Source of the DNA: Nisaea sediminum
Lineage (GTDB): Bacteria; Pseudomonadota; Alphaproteobacteria; Thalassobaculales; Thalassobaculaceae
Direction of reading: 5' to 3'
DNA: 64,000 nucleotides
Assembly: GCF_014904705.1 (NCBI RefSeq)
Contig: NZ_JACZCQ010000003.1
Coordinates: 744,001-808,000, forward strand
The notes under the pieces: model-generated
What the model saw: the letters and a program-made list of their open reading frames with translations, nothing else
The model's database searches: none
Told to the model about the DNA's origin: nothing
In this document: positions 17,634 through 26,459 of the stretch, one piece after another
Numbering within the stretch: position 1 is the stretch's first letter
Layout of the letters: every line of letters starts with the position of its first letter
Made by a program: the position numbers and the translations under genes

Positions 17634-18503
17634 ATGACAGAGATCCAATACGTTGCGCCGTCGACACTCGACGAGGCAATCGGCGCCTATGCCGCGGCAA
17701 GCGGTGCGGCACGCATTCTGGCCGGCGGCACAGACCTTCTGGTGCAGATGCGCTCCGGTATGGTCAAGCCGGGGCTGATCGTCGACATCAAGAAGATCGA
17801 CGAGCTGAACGCAATCGAGGAACTGCCCGACGGCGGCTTCCGGATCGGCGCCGCGGTATCCGGTGCGGTTCTCGAGGAGCATCCGAAGTTCGGCAAGGTC
17901 TGGCCGGGTGTGCTCGAGGGGCTGAACCTGATCGGCTCGACGCAGGTCCAGGGCCGGGCTTCGGCCGGTGGAAACCTCTGCAACGGCTCGCCTGCCGCGG
18001 ACAGCGTCCCGGCACTCGTCGCCGCCGGCGCCATCGCGACCGTCAAGGGCCCGAACGGCACCCGCGAGTTGCCGGTCGAAAAGGTCCCGGCGGGTCCCGG
18101 CAAGACGACGCTTGCTCCGGGAGAGATCCTGGTCAGCTTCACCTTCCCCGCCCGCCCGAAAGGCTCGAGCGACGCCTATCTGCGGATGATCCCGCGCACC
18201 GAGATGGATATCGCCGTGGTCGGCTGCGGCGTCAGCCTCACGATGGACGGCGACACCTGCACGGCGGCCCGGGTGAGCCTCGGCGCCGTCGCTCCGACGG
18301 TCCTGCTGGTCGAGGATGCGGCCAAGGCGCTCATCGGCAGCAAGCTGGACGATGCGGCGCTGGAAAAAGCCGCCGCCGCGTGCAGCGCTGCCTGTAACCC
18401 GATCAACGACAAGCGCGGCACCATCGCCTACCGGACCAAGGTCGCGGGCGTGCTGCTGAAACGCACCACGGCGATCGCCGCCGATCGCGCCAAGGGAGGC
18501 TGA
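17634..18503 (+). CDS. Molybdenum hydroxylase, FAD-binding medium subunit (CoxM-like)
   Basis: A 289-residue FAD subunit of the xanthine-dehydrogenase / CO-dehydrogenase family. The two FAD-binding patches are ILAGGTDLLVQMRSG (about 25-40) and the TQVQGRASAGGNLCNGSPAAD region (about 103-122). It carries electrons from the iron-sulfur subunit at 18508 onward to an acceptor. ATG 17634 starts at the usual MTEIQY-like position; the upstream in-frame start would add a non-conserved tail. Genes are ordered medium-small-large and closely packed. The substrate is unknown and is discussed under the large subunit. Confidence 0.87.
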   Translation: MTEIQYVAPSTLDEAIGAYAAASGAARILAGGTDLLVQMRSGMVKPGLIVDIKKIDELNAIEELPDGGFRIGAAVSGAVLEEHPKFGKVWPGVLEGLNLIGSTQVQGRASAGGNLCNGSPAADSVPALVAAGAIATVKGPNGTRELPVEKVPAGPGKTTLAPGEILVSFTFPARPKGSSDAYLRMIPRTEMDIAVVGCGVSLTMDGDTCTAARVSLGAVAPTVLLVEDAAKALIGSKLDDAALEKAAAACSAACNPINDKRGTIAYRTKVAGVLLKRTTAIAADRAKGG

Positions 18504-18507
18504 CACC

Positions 18508-18990
18508 ATGGCGAAACTCCATGTGACCACCACGATCAACGGCGAGCCGACGGAATTCCTCTGCGAGCCGCATCACACCATGCTCGACGTCCTCCGGGAC
18601 AATCTCGGCCTGACCGGCTCGAAGGAGGGCTGCGGATCCGGCGACTGCGGCGCCTGCAGCATCACGCTCGACGACCGGCTGGTCTGCTCCTGCCTGATGC
18701 TCGCCGCCGAGGCGGAAGGCCATGAGATTAAGACCATCGAGGGCATGGCGGAGGGCGACAAGCTGCATCCGCTGCAGCAGAAGTTCCTCGAGATGGCCGC
18801 GCTGCAGTGCGGCATCTGCACGCCCGGTGTGCTCGTCGCCGCCGACGCGTTGCTGAAAAAGAATCCGAACCCGAGTGAAACCGAAGTGCGGTACTGGCTT
18901 GCCGGCAACCTCTGCCGGTGCACGGGCTATGACAAGATTGTCCGCGCCGTCCTCGAGACCGCGGCCGAGATGCGGGGGGCAGCAGAATGA
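18508..18990 (+). CDS. Molybdenum hydroxylase, [2Fe-2S] small subunit (CoxS-like)
   Basis: A 160-residue protein with two [2Fe-2S] clusters. The plant-type N-terminal cluster uses the Cys residues in GCGSGDCGAC and a later Cys in LVCSC. The C-terminal helical domain has QCGICTPG and CRCTGYDKI. Length and motif order match CoxS/XdhA N-terminal halves. Its end overlaps the large-subunit start by 4 nt. It relays electrons from the molybdenum cofactor to the FAD subunit. Confidence 0.9.
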   Translation: MAKLHVTTTINGEPTEFLCEPHHTMLDVLRDNLGLTGSKEGCGSGDCGACSITLDDRLVCSCLMLAAEAEGHEIKTIEGMAEGDKLHPLQQKFLEMAALQCGICTPGVLVAADALLKKNPNPSETEVRYWLAGNLCRCTGYDKIVRAVLETAAEMRGAAE

Positions 18991-21239
18991 GCGAGATGAC
19001 CAACAAATGGATCGGCACCAGCACGATCCGGCCCGACGGCGTCGACAAGGTTGTCGGCCGGGCCCAGTACGCCGCTGACAGCACCCTGCCCGGGATGATC
19101 TGGGGCAAGGTCCTGCGCAGCCCGCATCCCCATGCCATCATCCGCAGCATCGACACTTCCAAGGCCGAGGCGCTTCCGGGCGTGAAGTCCGTCGTCACGG
19201 CGAAGGACATCGTGGACTTCTCGGTCGGCACCCCTGTGCCGCTCGGCATCCAGGACATGCGCTGGATGTGCCGAAACGTGATGGCGCGCGAAAAGGCGCT
19301 GTTCCACGGCCACCCGGTCGCGGCGGTCGCTGCCATGTCGGCGGATATCGCGGCGAAGGCCTGCGAGCTGATCGAGGTCGATTACGAGGTCCTTCCCTGG
19401 GCCATCGAGATCGATGACGCGATCGCGCCGGATGCGCCGATCCTGCACGATTTCATAAAGTTCGAGGGCAAGCCGTCGAACATCGCCGGCACGCTCGAGC
19501 ACAAGCTTGGCGACATCGAGGCAGGTTTCGAGGAAGCGGACGTCATCGTCGAGCGCAGCTTCGACACGCGGCCGGTGCACCAGGGCTATATCGAGCCCCA
19601 TGCCTGCCTCGTCAGCGTCGCGGCGGACGGCAAGACGACGATCTGGAGCTCCAGCCAGGGCCAGTTCATGGTTCGTGCCATGACCGCCTTCCTGACCGGC
19701 ATCCCGCAGAGCGACATCCGCGCCATTCCGGCGGAGATCGGCGGTGGCTTCGGCGGCAAGACGATCATCTATCTCGAACCCGTCGCGGCCATGCTGTCGA
19801 AGAAGTCGGGCCGTCCGGTGAAGATGGTCATGACCCGCGAAGAGGTGATGCGGGCGACCGGTCCGACCTCCGGCGCCAAAAGCATGGTGAAGATCGGCGC
19901 CAAGAAGGACGGCACGATCGTTTCCGCGCAGGCCACCCACTACCTGCAGGCGGGCGCCTTCCCGGGCTCGCCGATCCGCGGCGCCTGCGGCTGCTGCTTC
20001 GCGCCCTACGACATTCCGAACGTCTATACGCTCGGTTATGACGTGGTCTCCAACCGCTCGAAGGTCGCGGCCTACCGCGCCCCGGGCTCCCCGATCGGCG
20101 CCTTCGCCGTCGAGAGCACGATGGACGAACTGGCCGAGCAGCTCGGGATCGATCCGCTGGAGCTGCGCCTGAAGAACGCGGCGAAGCAGGGCACCAAGGC
20201 GGCGCACGGACCGGTCTACCCGGTCATGGGCTATGCCGAGACGGTGAAGGCCGCGCTCGCGCACGATCATTACAAGGCGCCCCTCGGCAAGTTCCAGGGA
20301 CGGGGCGTTGCCAGCGGCTACTGGTTCAATGCCGGCGGCGAATCCTCCGCCCAGGTGAACATCACCGAGGACGGCAACGTCGTCGTGACCACAGGGCACC
20401 CGGATATCGGCGGTTCCCGCGCCTCGATCGCCAACATCACGGCGGAACTGCTCGGCATCGACTATCGCCGGGTCTCCGTCCTGATCGGCGACACCGCGAC
20501 GATCGGCTACAGCAACCTGACCGGCGGCAGCCGCGTCCTCTTCGCCTCCGCCATGGTCGTCACCCAGTCGACGGAGAAGGTCATCGAGACCCTGAAGGGG
20601 CTGGCGGCGAAGATCTGGGGCATCCCGGCCGACGCGGTCACCTGGTCCGACGGCGCGGCCCGTCCGGCGGGCGACAATGCGGGCAAGTTCGAGCCGCTGA
20701 CGCTCGAGCAGCTGGCGGCCCGGGCGAACGAGAGCGGCGGTCCTATCGGGGCCGGCACCCAGCTCAACACGACCGGCGCCGAAGGCGGCTTCGCGACGCA
20801 TATCTGCGACGTCGAGGTCGATGTCGAGCTCGGGATCGTCCGCGTGGTCCGCTACACCTCGTTCCAGGATGTCGGCAAGGCCGTTCACCCGGCCTATGTC
20901 GAGGGCCAGATGCAGGGCGGCGCCGTGCAGGGTATCGGCTGGGCGCTGAACGAGGAGTACATCTACAACAAGGACGGCAAGGTCGATAACCCGGGCTTCC
21001 TGGATTACCGCATGCCGGTCTGCTCCGACGTTCCGATGCTCGACAACGTCATGATCGAGGTCCCGAACCCGAAACACCCGCAGGGTGTGCGCGGGGTCGG
21101 CGAGGTTCCGCTGGTGCCGCCGCTCGCGGCCATCCGAAACGCGGTCTACAACGCGCTGGGCATCCGCTTTAACAGCCTTCCGATGTCGCCGCCGCGGGTC
21201 CTCGAACGGCTCGACGCGATGCGCGAGGCGGCGGAGTAA
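18987..21239 (+). CDS. Molybdenum hydroxylase, molybdopterin large subunit (CoxL/XdhB-like)
   Basis: A 750-residue catalytic subunit with the molybdopterin-cytosine-dinucleotide fold. GGGFGGK (about residue 252) and the conserved C-terminal GVRGVGEVPLVPP are visible. The active-site loop reads AAYRAPGSP, not the AYxCSFR of form-I CO dehydrogenase, so it is not a CO dehydrogenase. It more likely hydroxylates an aldehyde, an N-heterocycle or an aromatic CoA ester. The operon lies between the vanillate/TRAP genes and a thiamine-diphosphate enzyme, which suggests a step in aromatic acid degradation. The specific substrate cannot be read from the sequence. Confidence 0.87.
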   Translation: MSEMTNKWIGTSTIRPDGVDKVVGRAQYAADSTLPGMIWGKVLRSPHPHAIIRSIDTSKAEALPGVKSVVTAKDIVDFSVGTPVPLGIQDMRWMCRNVMAREKALFHGHPVAAVAAMSADIAAKACELIEVDYEVLPWAIEIDDAIAPDAPILHDFIKFEGKPSNIAGTLEHKLGDIEAGFEEADVIVERSFDTRPVHQGYIEPHACLVSVAADGKTTIWSSSQGQFMVRAMTAFLTGIPQSDIRAIPAEIGGGFGGKTIIYLEPVAAMLSKKSGRPVKMVMTREEVMRATGPTSGAKSMVKIGAKKDGTIVSAQATHYLQAGAFPGSPIRGACGCCFAPYDIPNVYTLGYDVVSNRSKVAAYRAPGSPIGAFAVESTMDELAEQLGIDPLELRLKNAAKQGTKAAHGPVYPVMGYAETVKAALAHDHYKAPLGKFQGRGVASGYWFNAGGESSAQVNITEDGNVVVTTGHPDIGGSRASIANITAELLGIDYRRVSVLIGDTATIGYSNLTGGSRVLFASAMVVTQSTEKVIETLKGLAAKIWGIPADAVTWSDGAARPAGDNAGKFEPLTLEQLAARANESGGPIGAGTQLNTTGAEGGFATHICDVEVDVELGIVRVVRYTSFQDVGKAVHPAYVEGQMQGGAVQGIGWALNEEYIYNKDGKVDNPGFLDYRMPVCSDVPMLDNVMIEVPNPKHPQGVRGVGEVPLVPPLAAIRNAVYNALGIRFNSLPMSPPRVLERLDAMREAAE

Positions 21240-21272
21240 TCCGCCGCATTCGGGCAAAGGCAACGCACAGAC

Positions 21273-22982
21273 ATGTCGTCTGACAACGGAAAGATCACCT
21301 CCGGCGGGGTGATCTTTTCGCGTTTGAGGGAGCTCGGCGTCGAGTACGTCTTCTGCAATTCGGGCACCGACTTCCCGCCGATCATCGAAGGCCTCGCCGC
21401 CGCCAAGGCGAAGGGCCTGCCGCTGCCGGAGGCCATCACCGTGCCGCACGAGCACGCGGCGATGAGCATGGCGCACGGCTATTACCAGATCTCCGGCAAA
21501 TGCCCGGCGGTCATGCTGCACACCAATGTCGGGCTCTCCAACGGCGTCACCGGCGCGATCAATGCCGCCTGCGCCCATGTGCCGGTACTGATGATGTCCG
21601 GCCGGACGCCGGTGACGGAGCATTCCCGCTTCGGCGCCCGCACCGTGCCGATCGGCTGGGGCCAGGAGATGCGCGACCAAGCGGCGATGGTGCGCGAATG
21701 CTGCAAGTGGGAGTTCGAGCTGAAATTCCCCGAGCAGATCGGCGAACATCTCGACCGCGCCTTCGCGATCTCCAATTCGACGCCGAAAGGCCCCTCCTAT
21801 CTCTCCCTGCCCCGCGAGACGCTGTGCGAAGAGATCGACCCGGCGACGCTCGCCCCGGCAGGCTCCATCGCGCCAGCCCGCATGGTGCCGGACCCGGAGA
21901 GCCTGAAGCGCGCGGCGGCCGCCCTCGCCGGCGCAAAGGCGCCCCTGATCGTCGCCCAGCGCGGCGCGGGAGACGACGCGAGCTTCCGGCTGTTCCAGAA
22001 ACTGGTCGAGGACTGGGCGATCCCGGTCTGCTCCTATTGGGCCGTCGCGCTGGCGATCCCGACAGAACATCCCTGCCATGTCGGCGCCAGCCCCTCGCCC
22101 TGGATCGAGGAGGCGGATGTCATCGTCATCCTCGACAGCCTCGCGCCCTGGCAGCCGGATGTGCACAGGCCGCGCGCCGACGCGACCATCATCAATATCG
22201 GCCCCGACCCGGTCTTCTCCCGCTTCCCCGTGCGCGGCTTCCGCTCCGACATCACGCTCGCGGGCGAGTCCGCCGGCACCATCCCGGCCCTTGCCGCCGC
22301 GCTATCCCGCTTGAAACGCGACGAGACCGCCCTTGCCGCAAGGCGCAAACGCATCGCCGCCGCGTCCGAAGCGACGAGGCAAAAGCAGCGCGAGATCGCC
22401 GAACAGGGCAAGGGCGGTCCGATGAGCAAGCAGTGGGTCAGCCAGTGCCTCGGCGAGGCCCTCGGCGACCGAAAATCGACCGTCTATGCGGAGCTCGGCG
22501 CAATGCTCGGTTTCCTGAAACGCTCAGAGCGCAACAGCTTCTTCCAGGAGCCCCATTCCGGCGGCCTCGGCTGGGGTTTCGGCGCGGCGCTCGGCGCGCA
22601 GCTCGCCGATCCGGAGCGGGTCGTCGTCGCGACCATGGGCGACGGCTCCTACATGTTCTCCAACCCGACGGTCTGCCACATGATCGCCGAGGGGCTGAAA
22701 CTGCCGGTGATCACGCTGGTCCTGAACAACCACGAATGGGGCGCGGTCCGGCAGTCGGTGGTCGGGCTCTATCCGGACGGCCACGCGGCAAAGGCGAACG
22801 AGGTGCCTCTGACGGCGCTGACGCCGAGCCCCGATTTCGTGCAGACCGCCAAGGCGAGCAATGCCCATGCGGAGCGGGTGGAGCGCGGCGAGGATCTGCC
22901 GTCCGCGCTGGAACGCGCGATCCGCATCGCGACGGAGGAACGCCGTCAGGTCCTGCTCGACATCCAGGTGGCAAAGGGCTGA
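21273..22982 (+). CDS. Thiamine-diphosphate enzyme (acetolactate synthase / benzoylformate decarboxylase-like)
   Basis: A 569-residue ThDP-dependent enzyme with the three-domain decarboxylase fold. The cofactor-activating glutamate is Glu60 in TVPHEHAAM. The ThDP/Mg motif starts with GDGS at 456-459 and ends with LNNHEWG about 27 residues later. The middle domain lacks an obvious FAD-binding pattern. It is 33 nt after the molybdenum-hydroxylase operon and probably co-transcribed. A 2-keto-acid decarboxylase or lyase acting on an aromatic intermediate is plausible. Biosynthetic acetolactate synthase is unlikely because no regulatory subunit is nearby. Confidence 0.8.
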   Translation: MSSDNGKITSGGVIFSRLRELGVEYVFCNSGTDFPPIIEGLAAAKAKGLPLPEAITVPHEHAAMSMAHGYYQISGKCPAVMLHTNVGLSNGVTGAINAACAHVPVLMMSGRTPVTEHSRFGARTVPIGWGQEMRDQAAMVRECCKWEFELKFPEQIGEHLDRAFAISNSTPKGPSYLSLPRETLCEEIDPATLAPAGSIAPARMVPDPESLKRAAAALAGAKAPLIVAQRGAGDDASFRLFQKLVEDWAIPVCSYWAVALAIPTEHPCHVGASPSPWIEEADVIVILDSLAPWQPDVHRPRADATIINIGPDPVFSRFPVRGFRSDITLAGESAGTIPALAAALSRLKRDETALAARRKRIAAASEATRQKQREIAEQGKGGPMSKQWVSQCLGEALGDRKSTVYAELGAMLGFLKRSERNSFFQEPHSGGLGWGFGAALGAQLADPERVVVATMGDGSYMFSNPTVCHMIAEGLKLPVITLVLNNHEWGAVRQSVVGLYPDGHAAKANEVPLTALTPSPDFVQTAKASNAHAERVERGEDLPSALERAIRIATEERRQVLLDIQVAKG

Positions 22983-23066
22983 TTCTCCTAATGAATGTCC
23001 GGCTCGCAGACGAAGAACTACGGTCTTTTAGTTCCGGAGCAGCCTCCGCTCATTACCTAAACAATA

Positions 23067-23885
23067 TTAATTGGTGATGCCGGCCTCTTTTTTTGCGACG
23101 CGGTGGGCGCGTCGGTAGAGCTGGTGTGCCACTATGTCGAGTTCTTTGTCGGTAACTGGACGGGCTAAGGGCCATCCAACGAAAGTAGATTGAACCGGCC
23201 AGATTTGAGCAAAGAGGGGCGCTATAGCAGGGGGTAGCTTCCACCGGCGAATAATGTGTCGAATAGCTTGGGAACTCATCACATAAAAGACGAGATGTTC
23301 GCCAACGCAAATCGTCGAAACTTGCGTATTGGAACGATAGGTTGCGCTCGATTCCAAAATTTCGAGCTTGTTTTTGGTAAATGAAATCGCGTCATGGGAA
23401 TAAAGCGAGTATCGGCTGTTGGGCTCGCGGCTTCCGATCCAAATTCGCCAATGTGACGGCGGTTTTCGGTTCACTTTGAACCACGTTCGATCAGACTGAG
23501 GTACCGCCACCATATCGGTATTTAGGTACTCCGAAACCATCACCATCATTGCGGCCCATGACGCGACCAACGTTTGCGACTTTCTGTTGAGAGATGCAGA
23601 TTTACCTTGAATCAATGGAATTAAATAAGGTTTTACAGCTTCTTGAGATTGGCTCATCCAATTATTATTACAATCAGCGCAAACACACTTTATTTTACGA
23701 ACGTGAGGATCACCTTGGCGAGTATAAATATTTTCTTTTGAGGATTGTGGGAAATCCACGGTCGCTAGAACTGCATGGCGCTCGCGAACTCTTGGAATGT
23801 AGTTCCGCAACCAGTCTGCGTACATATGCTCCTTGGTAAGCGGACGTTGGCCGCAGAAAATACAATTTGATGGAGGCTTCGACAT
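23067..23885 (-). CDS. HNH-like zinc-binding protein, AT-rich orphan
   Basis: A 272-residue protein of unknown function. The N-terminal 80 residues form a zinc-finger/HNH-type pattern: Cys8-x2-Cys11, TKEH (His20), then Cys69-x2-Cys72 followed by NNNW. This resembles HNH-endonuclease-like modules seen in defence and mobile-element proteins. The remaining 190 residues match nothing I recognise. ATG 23885 follows a GGGAGAG site. The gene and its flanks are much AT-richer than the neighbours and sit alone between a thiamine-diphosphate enzyme and an ABC transporter, which points to recent transfer. Whether it cleaves DNA is untested. Confidence 0.65.
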   Translation of the reverse strand: MSKPPSNCIFCGQRPLTKEHMYADWLRNYIPRVRERHAVLATVDFPQSSKENIYTRQGDPHVRKIKCVCADCNNNWMSQSQEAVKPYLIPLIQGKSASLNRKSQTLVASWAAMMVMVSEYLNTDMVAVPQSDRTWFKVNRKPPSHWRIWIGSREPNSRYSLYSHDAISFTKNKLEILESSATYRSNTQVSTICVGEHLVFYVMSSQAIRHIIRRWKLPPAIAPLFAQIWPVQSTFVGWPLARPVTDKELDIVAHQLYRRAHRVAKKEAGITN

Positions 23886-24072
23886 AAGCTCTCCCATGAC
23901 TCGAAATTTGAGAAGATCTGCCCGCAGGATACAGCCGCACAGCGCCGCGACGAACATCTAATGAATTTGCCTGCAGCAACCACTGAAGTTCAACAGCAAG
24001 AACACGTCCAGGCAAAAACAAGGCAGAAGAAAGTTGATCTCCTGCTTTTCAATTTGCCACCCGTAACCTGCG

Positions 24073-24825
24073 TCAGCGTTTAGCCGCGTAATATGAGACC
24101 CGCCGCTCCAGATAGGCGAGAAACTCCGAGATCGTGAAGGCAAGCGCGAAGAGCACGACCAGCACGGCCCAGAAATGCGCCATCAGGAAGTTGTTGGCGT
24201 AAAGCTCGAAGAGCGCGCCGAAGCCGACGATCGAGATCAGCAGCTGCCCGATGATCACCCCCTTCACCGCCCGGATCACACCGATGCGCACTCCGCCGAG
24301 GATCTCCGGCAGCGCGGCCCAGAAATAGATCTTGAAGAAGGCGTCCAGCGGCGAGGCGCCGTAGGAACGCGCCATCTCGACCAGCGAGCGGTTGATCTGC
24401 AGCACGCCGGCCCGCGCGTTCAGGATGACGATCCAGATCGCGAACAGCGTCGTGGTGATGATGATCGCCTTCATCCCGAAGCCGAACAGCACCATGAGCA
24501 CAGGCACGAGAGCGGTCAGCGGTGCGCTGAGGAACATGTTCACCCAGGGCAGCAGCAGCTCGTCGAGCAGCCGGTTCTTGCCCATCAGGATGCCGGTCGG
24601 AATGCCGATCGCGACGGCGAAGAACACACCCGCGAAGAAGGCATAGGCGGTTTCCGTCAGGGCCTTGAGGAAGGCCGGCGTTCCGATCACGGCGAAGAGC
24701 GTGCGCACCACCTCGGTCAGCGGCGGCAGAAAGAAGGTCAGGTCGAGCCGGCCGACGATCTCCCAGAGCAGGCCCCAGAGGATCAGCGACGACATGCCGG
24801 GCAGCGGATAGCCGAAAAGCTTCAT
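24073..24825 (-). CDS. ABC transporter permease 2 (SsuC/TauC/ThiX type)
   Basis: A 250-residue inner-membrane permease of the nitrate/sulfonate/taurine/pyrimidine importer class, with about six helices. The EAA cytoplasmic loop is visible as SLVEMARSYGASPLDAFFKIYFWAALPEILGG-like sequence (about 138-170), which couples to the ATPase. It is the last gene of a four-gene minus-strand operon: binding protein, permease 1, ATPase, permease 2. It starts 10 nt after the ATPase stop. A second permease that differs from the first suggests a heterodimeric channel. Confidence 0.85.
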   Translation of the reverse strand: MKLFGYPLPGMSSLILWGLLWEIVGRLDLTFFLPPLTEVVRTLFAVIGTPAFLKALTETAYAFFAGVFFAVAIGIPTGILMGKNRLLDELLLPWVNMFLSAPLTALVPVLMVLFGFGMKAIIITTTLFAIWIVILNARAGVLQINRSLVEMARSYGASPLDAFFKIYFWAALPEILGGVRIGVIRAVKGVIIGQLLISIVGFGALFELYANNFLMAHFWAVLVVLFALAFTISEFLAYLERRVSYYAAKR

Positions 24826-24835
24826 CTCTCAGCCC

Positions 24836-25642
24836 TCACTCCACGTAGCTGCGCAGCGAGGCCCAGATCCGGTCGACGATGTCGAGATATTCCGGATCGC
24901 GGCGGATATTGTCGACGCCTTTGCCGCGAATCCCGGACGGCCGGATGATTTCCGAGACCCGGCTCGGACGCGGCAGCAGGATCGCGATCTGGTCGGAGAC
25001 ATAGACCGCCTCCTCGATCGAGTGGGTGACGAAGATGAAGGTCTTGTTCTCGTTCGCCACCAGCGCCAGAAGGTCTTCCTGAAACTTGCGTCTTGTCTGC
25101 TCGTCGACGGCGGAGAACGGCTCGTCCATCAGCAGAACCTGCGCATCCACCGAGAGCGCCCGGGCGAGGCCGACGCGCTGCCGCATGCCGCCGGAGAGCT
25201 GGTGCGGATAGCTCATCTCGAAGCCGGCAAGCCCGACATCGCGGATATAGCGTTCGGCGATGGCCTCCCTCTCGGACCGGGCAACGCCGCGGAGCTCCAG
25301 CCCGAAGGCGACGTTGCGCATCACGTTGGCCCAGGGCAGCAGGGCGAAATCCTGGAAGACGAAGGCGCGGTCCGGCCCGGGACCGGTCACCTGCTCGCCG
25401 TTGACGAGGATCTCGCCGGAGGTCGGCTCCAGCAGGCCCGCGATGATCTTCAGCAGAGTGGTCTTCCCGCAGCCGGAGGGGCCGAGCAAAGAGGTCAGTT
25501 GGCCGCGCGGGAACTCGAGGGTGAGGTCCCTCAGGGCCTCGACGGGCCCGTAATGCTTCGAGACATTGCGCGCGACGACGGCGTTCTCCGGCGCCGGTTC
25601 CCGGATGGGACGGGGCGCGTCGCTAATCTGAGACATAGCCAC
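24836..25642 (-). CDS. ABC transporter ATP-binding protein (SsuB/TauB type)
   Basis: A 268-residue ATPase. Walker A is GPSGCGKTT, the signature is LSGGMRQRVGLARAL, Walker B is VLLMDEPFSAVD, and the H-loop is FVTHSIEEAVYVSD. The start is taken as the GTG at 25642, with AGGA 7 nt upstream; an ATG two codons later is possible. It overlaps the upstream permease gene by 20 nt and powers import through permeases 25623-26390 and 24073-24825. The family covers nitrate, aliphatic sulfonate, taurine and hydroxymethylpyrimidine uptake. Confidence 0.88.
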   Translation of the reverse strand: MAMSQISDAPRPIREPAPENAVVARNVSKHYGPVEALRDLTLEFPRGQLTSLLGPSGCGKTTLLKIIAGLLEPTSGEILVNGEQVTGPGPDRAFVFQDFALLPWANVMRNVAFGLELRGVARSEREAIAERYIRDVGLAGFEMSYPHQLSGGMRQRVGLARALSVDAQVLLMDEPFSAVDEQTRRKFQEDLLALVANENKTFIFVTHSIEEAVYVSDQIAILLPRPSRVSEIIRPSGIRGKGVDNIRRDPEYLDIVDRIWASLRSYVE

Positions 25643-26390
25643 GATTGTTTCCTTTGAAGAGAATGAATTCGAGCCGTTCGACCAGGTTCAGGAACAGCAC
25701 GGCGAAGAGGATGATCGAGAAGATCGCCGCATACATGCTCGGATAGTCGGCGATCGAGCGGCTGTAGGTGATGATATCTCCGACACCGGTCGGGGTGATC
25801 TTGAGTTCCGCCAGGATGGCGCCGATGAATCCCGCCGAGATGCCGAGCCGGAGCCCCGAGAAGATCACCGGCGAGGCCGCCGGGATGATCACCTTCAGGA
25901 TGATCTGGTCCTCGCGGGCAAGGAACGCCTTGCCCATCTCCTTGAGGGACGACGGCGTGTTGCGCACCGCCGCGCCGGTATTCAGCACGATCACCGGCAT
26001 CGCCATGATGCAGACCACGAAGACCTTCGATGTGAGTCCGATGCCGTAGGCCATCACCAGCAGCGGGATCAGCGCCGCCAGCGGCGCCGCCTGCATGACG
26101 ATGAAGATCGGCGAAAAGAGCCAGTCAAAACGCGCGCTGAGACCGACCCAGAGCCCGATCCCGATACCGAATACGGCGGAAATCGTGATACCGACCGCGA
26201 GCGGCTGCAGGGTCTCCGCATAGGCCCGGAGCATGGTGCCGTCGAGCGTCAGGGCCGCCAACGCCGACATCGTGTCGAGGAAGGTCGGGAAGGAATAGCT
26301 GACCGGAATCCAGCCCGCGATCTCCCAGGCCCCGAACACGAGCACGGCGGAGAGAAGCTTCAGAAAGAGGGAACGATAAGAGGTCATCAA
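25623..26390 (-). CDS. ABC transporter permease 1 (SsuC/TauC/ThiX type)
   Basis: A 255-residue inner-membrane permease, about six helices, with the EAA loop around SLKEMGKAFLAREDQIILKV (about 147-166) and the GISAGFIGAILAEL stretch that follows in this class. It lies between the binding-protein gene (70 nt upstream) and the ATPase gene (20-nt overlap). It is clearly different in sequence from the second permease at 24073-24825. Substrate as for the operon: unknown, small and probably polar. Confidence 0.85.
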   Translation of the reverse strand: MMTSYRSLFLKLLSAVLVFGAWEIAGWIPVSYSFPTFLDTMSALAALTLDGTMLRAYAETLQPLAVGITISAVFGIGIGLWVGLSARFDWLFSPIFIVMQAAPLAALIPLLVMAYGIGLTSKVFVVCIMAMPVIVLNTGAAVRNTPSSLKEMGKAFLAREDQIILKVIIPAASPVIFSGLRLGISAGFIGAILAELKITPTGVGDIITYSRSIADYPSMYAAIFSIILFAVLFLNLVERLEFILFKGNNRGYVSD

Positions 26391-26459
26391 CCGCCTCTTG
26401 TTGGCATTGCGGAAGAAGGAAGCGGCCGCCGGACAGGGAACCGGCGACCGCCGGGGTTT

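Noticed and set aside
17634-21239. Calling the medium-small-large operon an aerobic CO dehydrogenase
   Set aside because: The large subunit lacks the AYxCSFR active-site loop of form-I CoxL, and no coxD/E/F-type maturation genes are present in the window.
18927-22166. A 1079-codon open frame on the minus strand, opposite the CoxL-like and TPP-enzyme genes
   Set aside because: Its translation is rich in Arg, His, Asp and Gly with no recognisable domain, typical of antisense frames in GC-rich genes. The plus-strand genes have full catalytic motifs.
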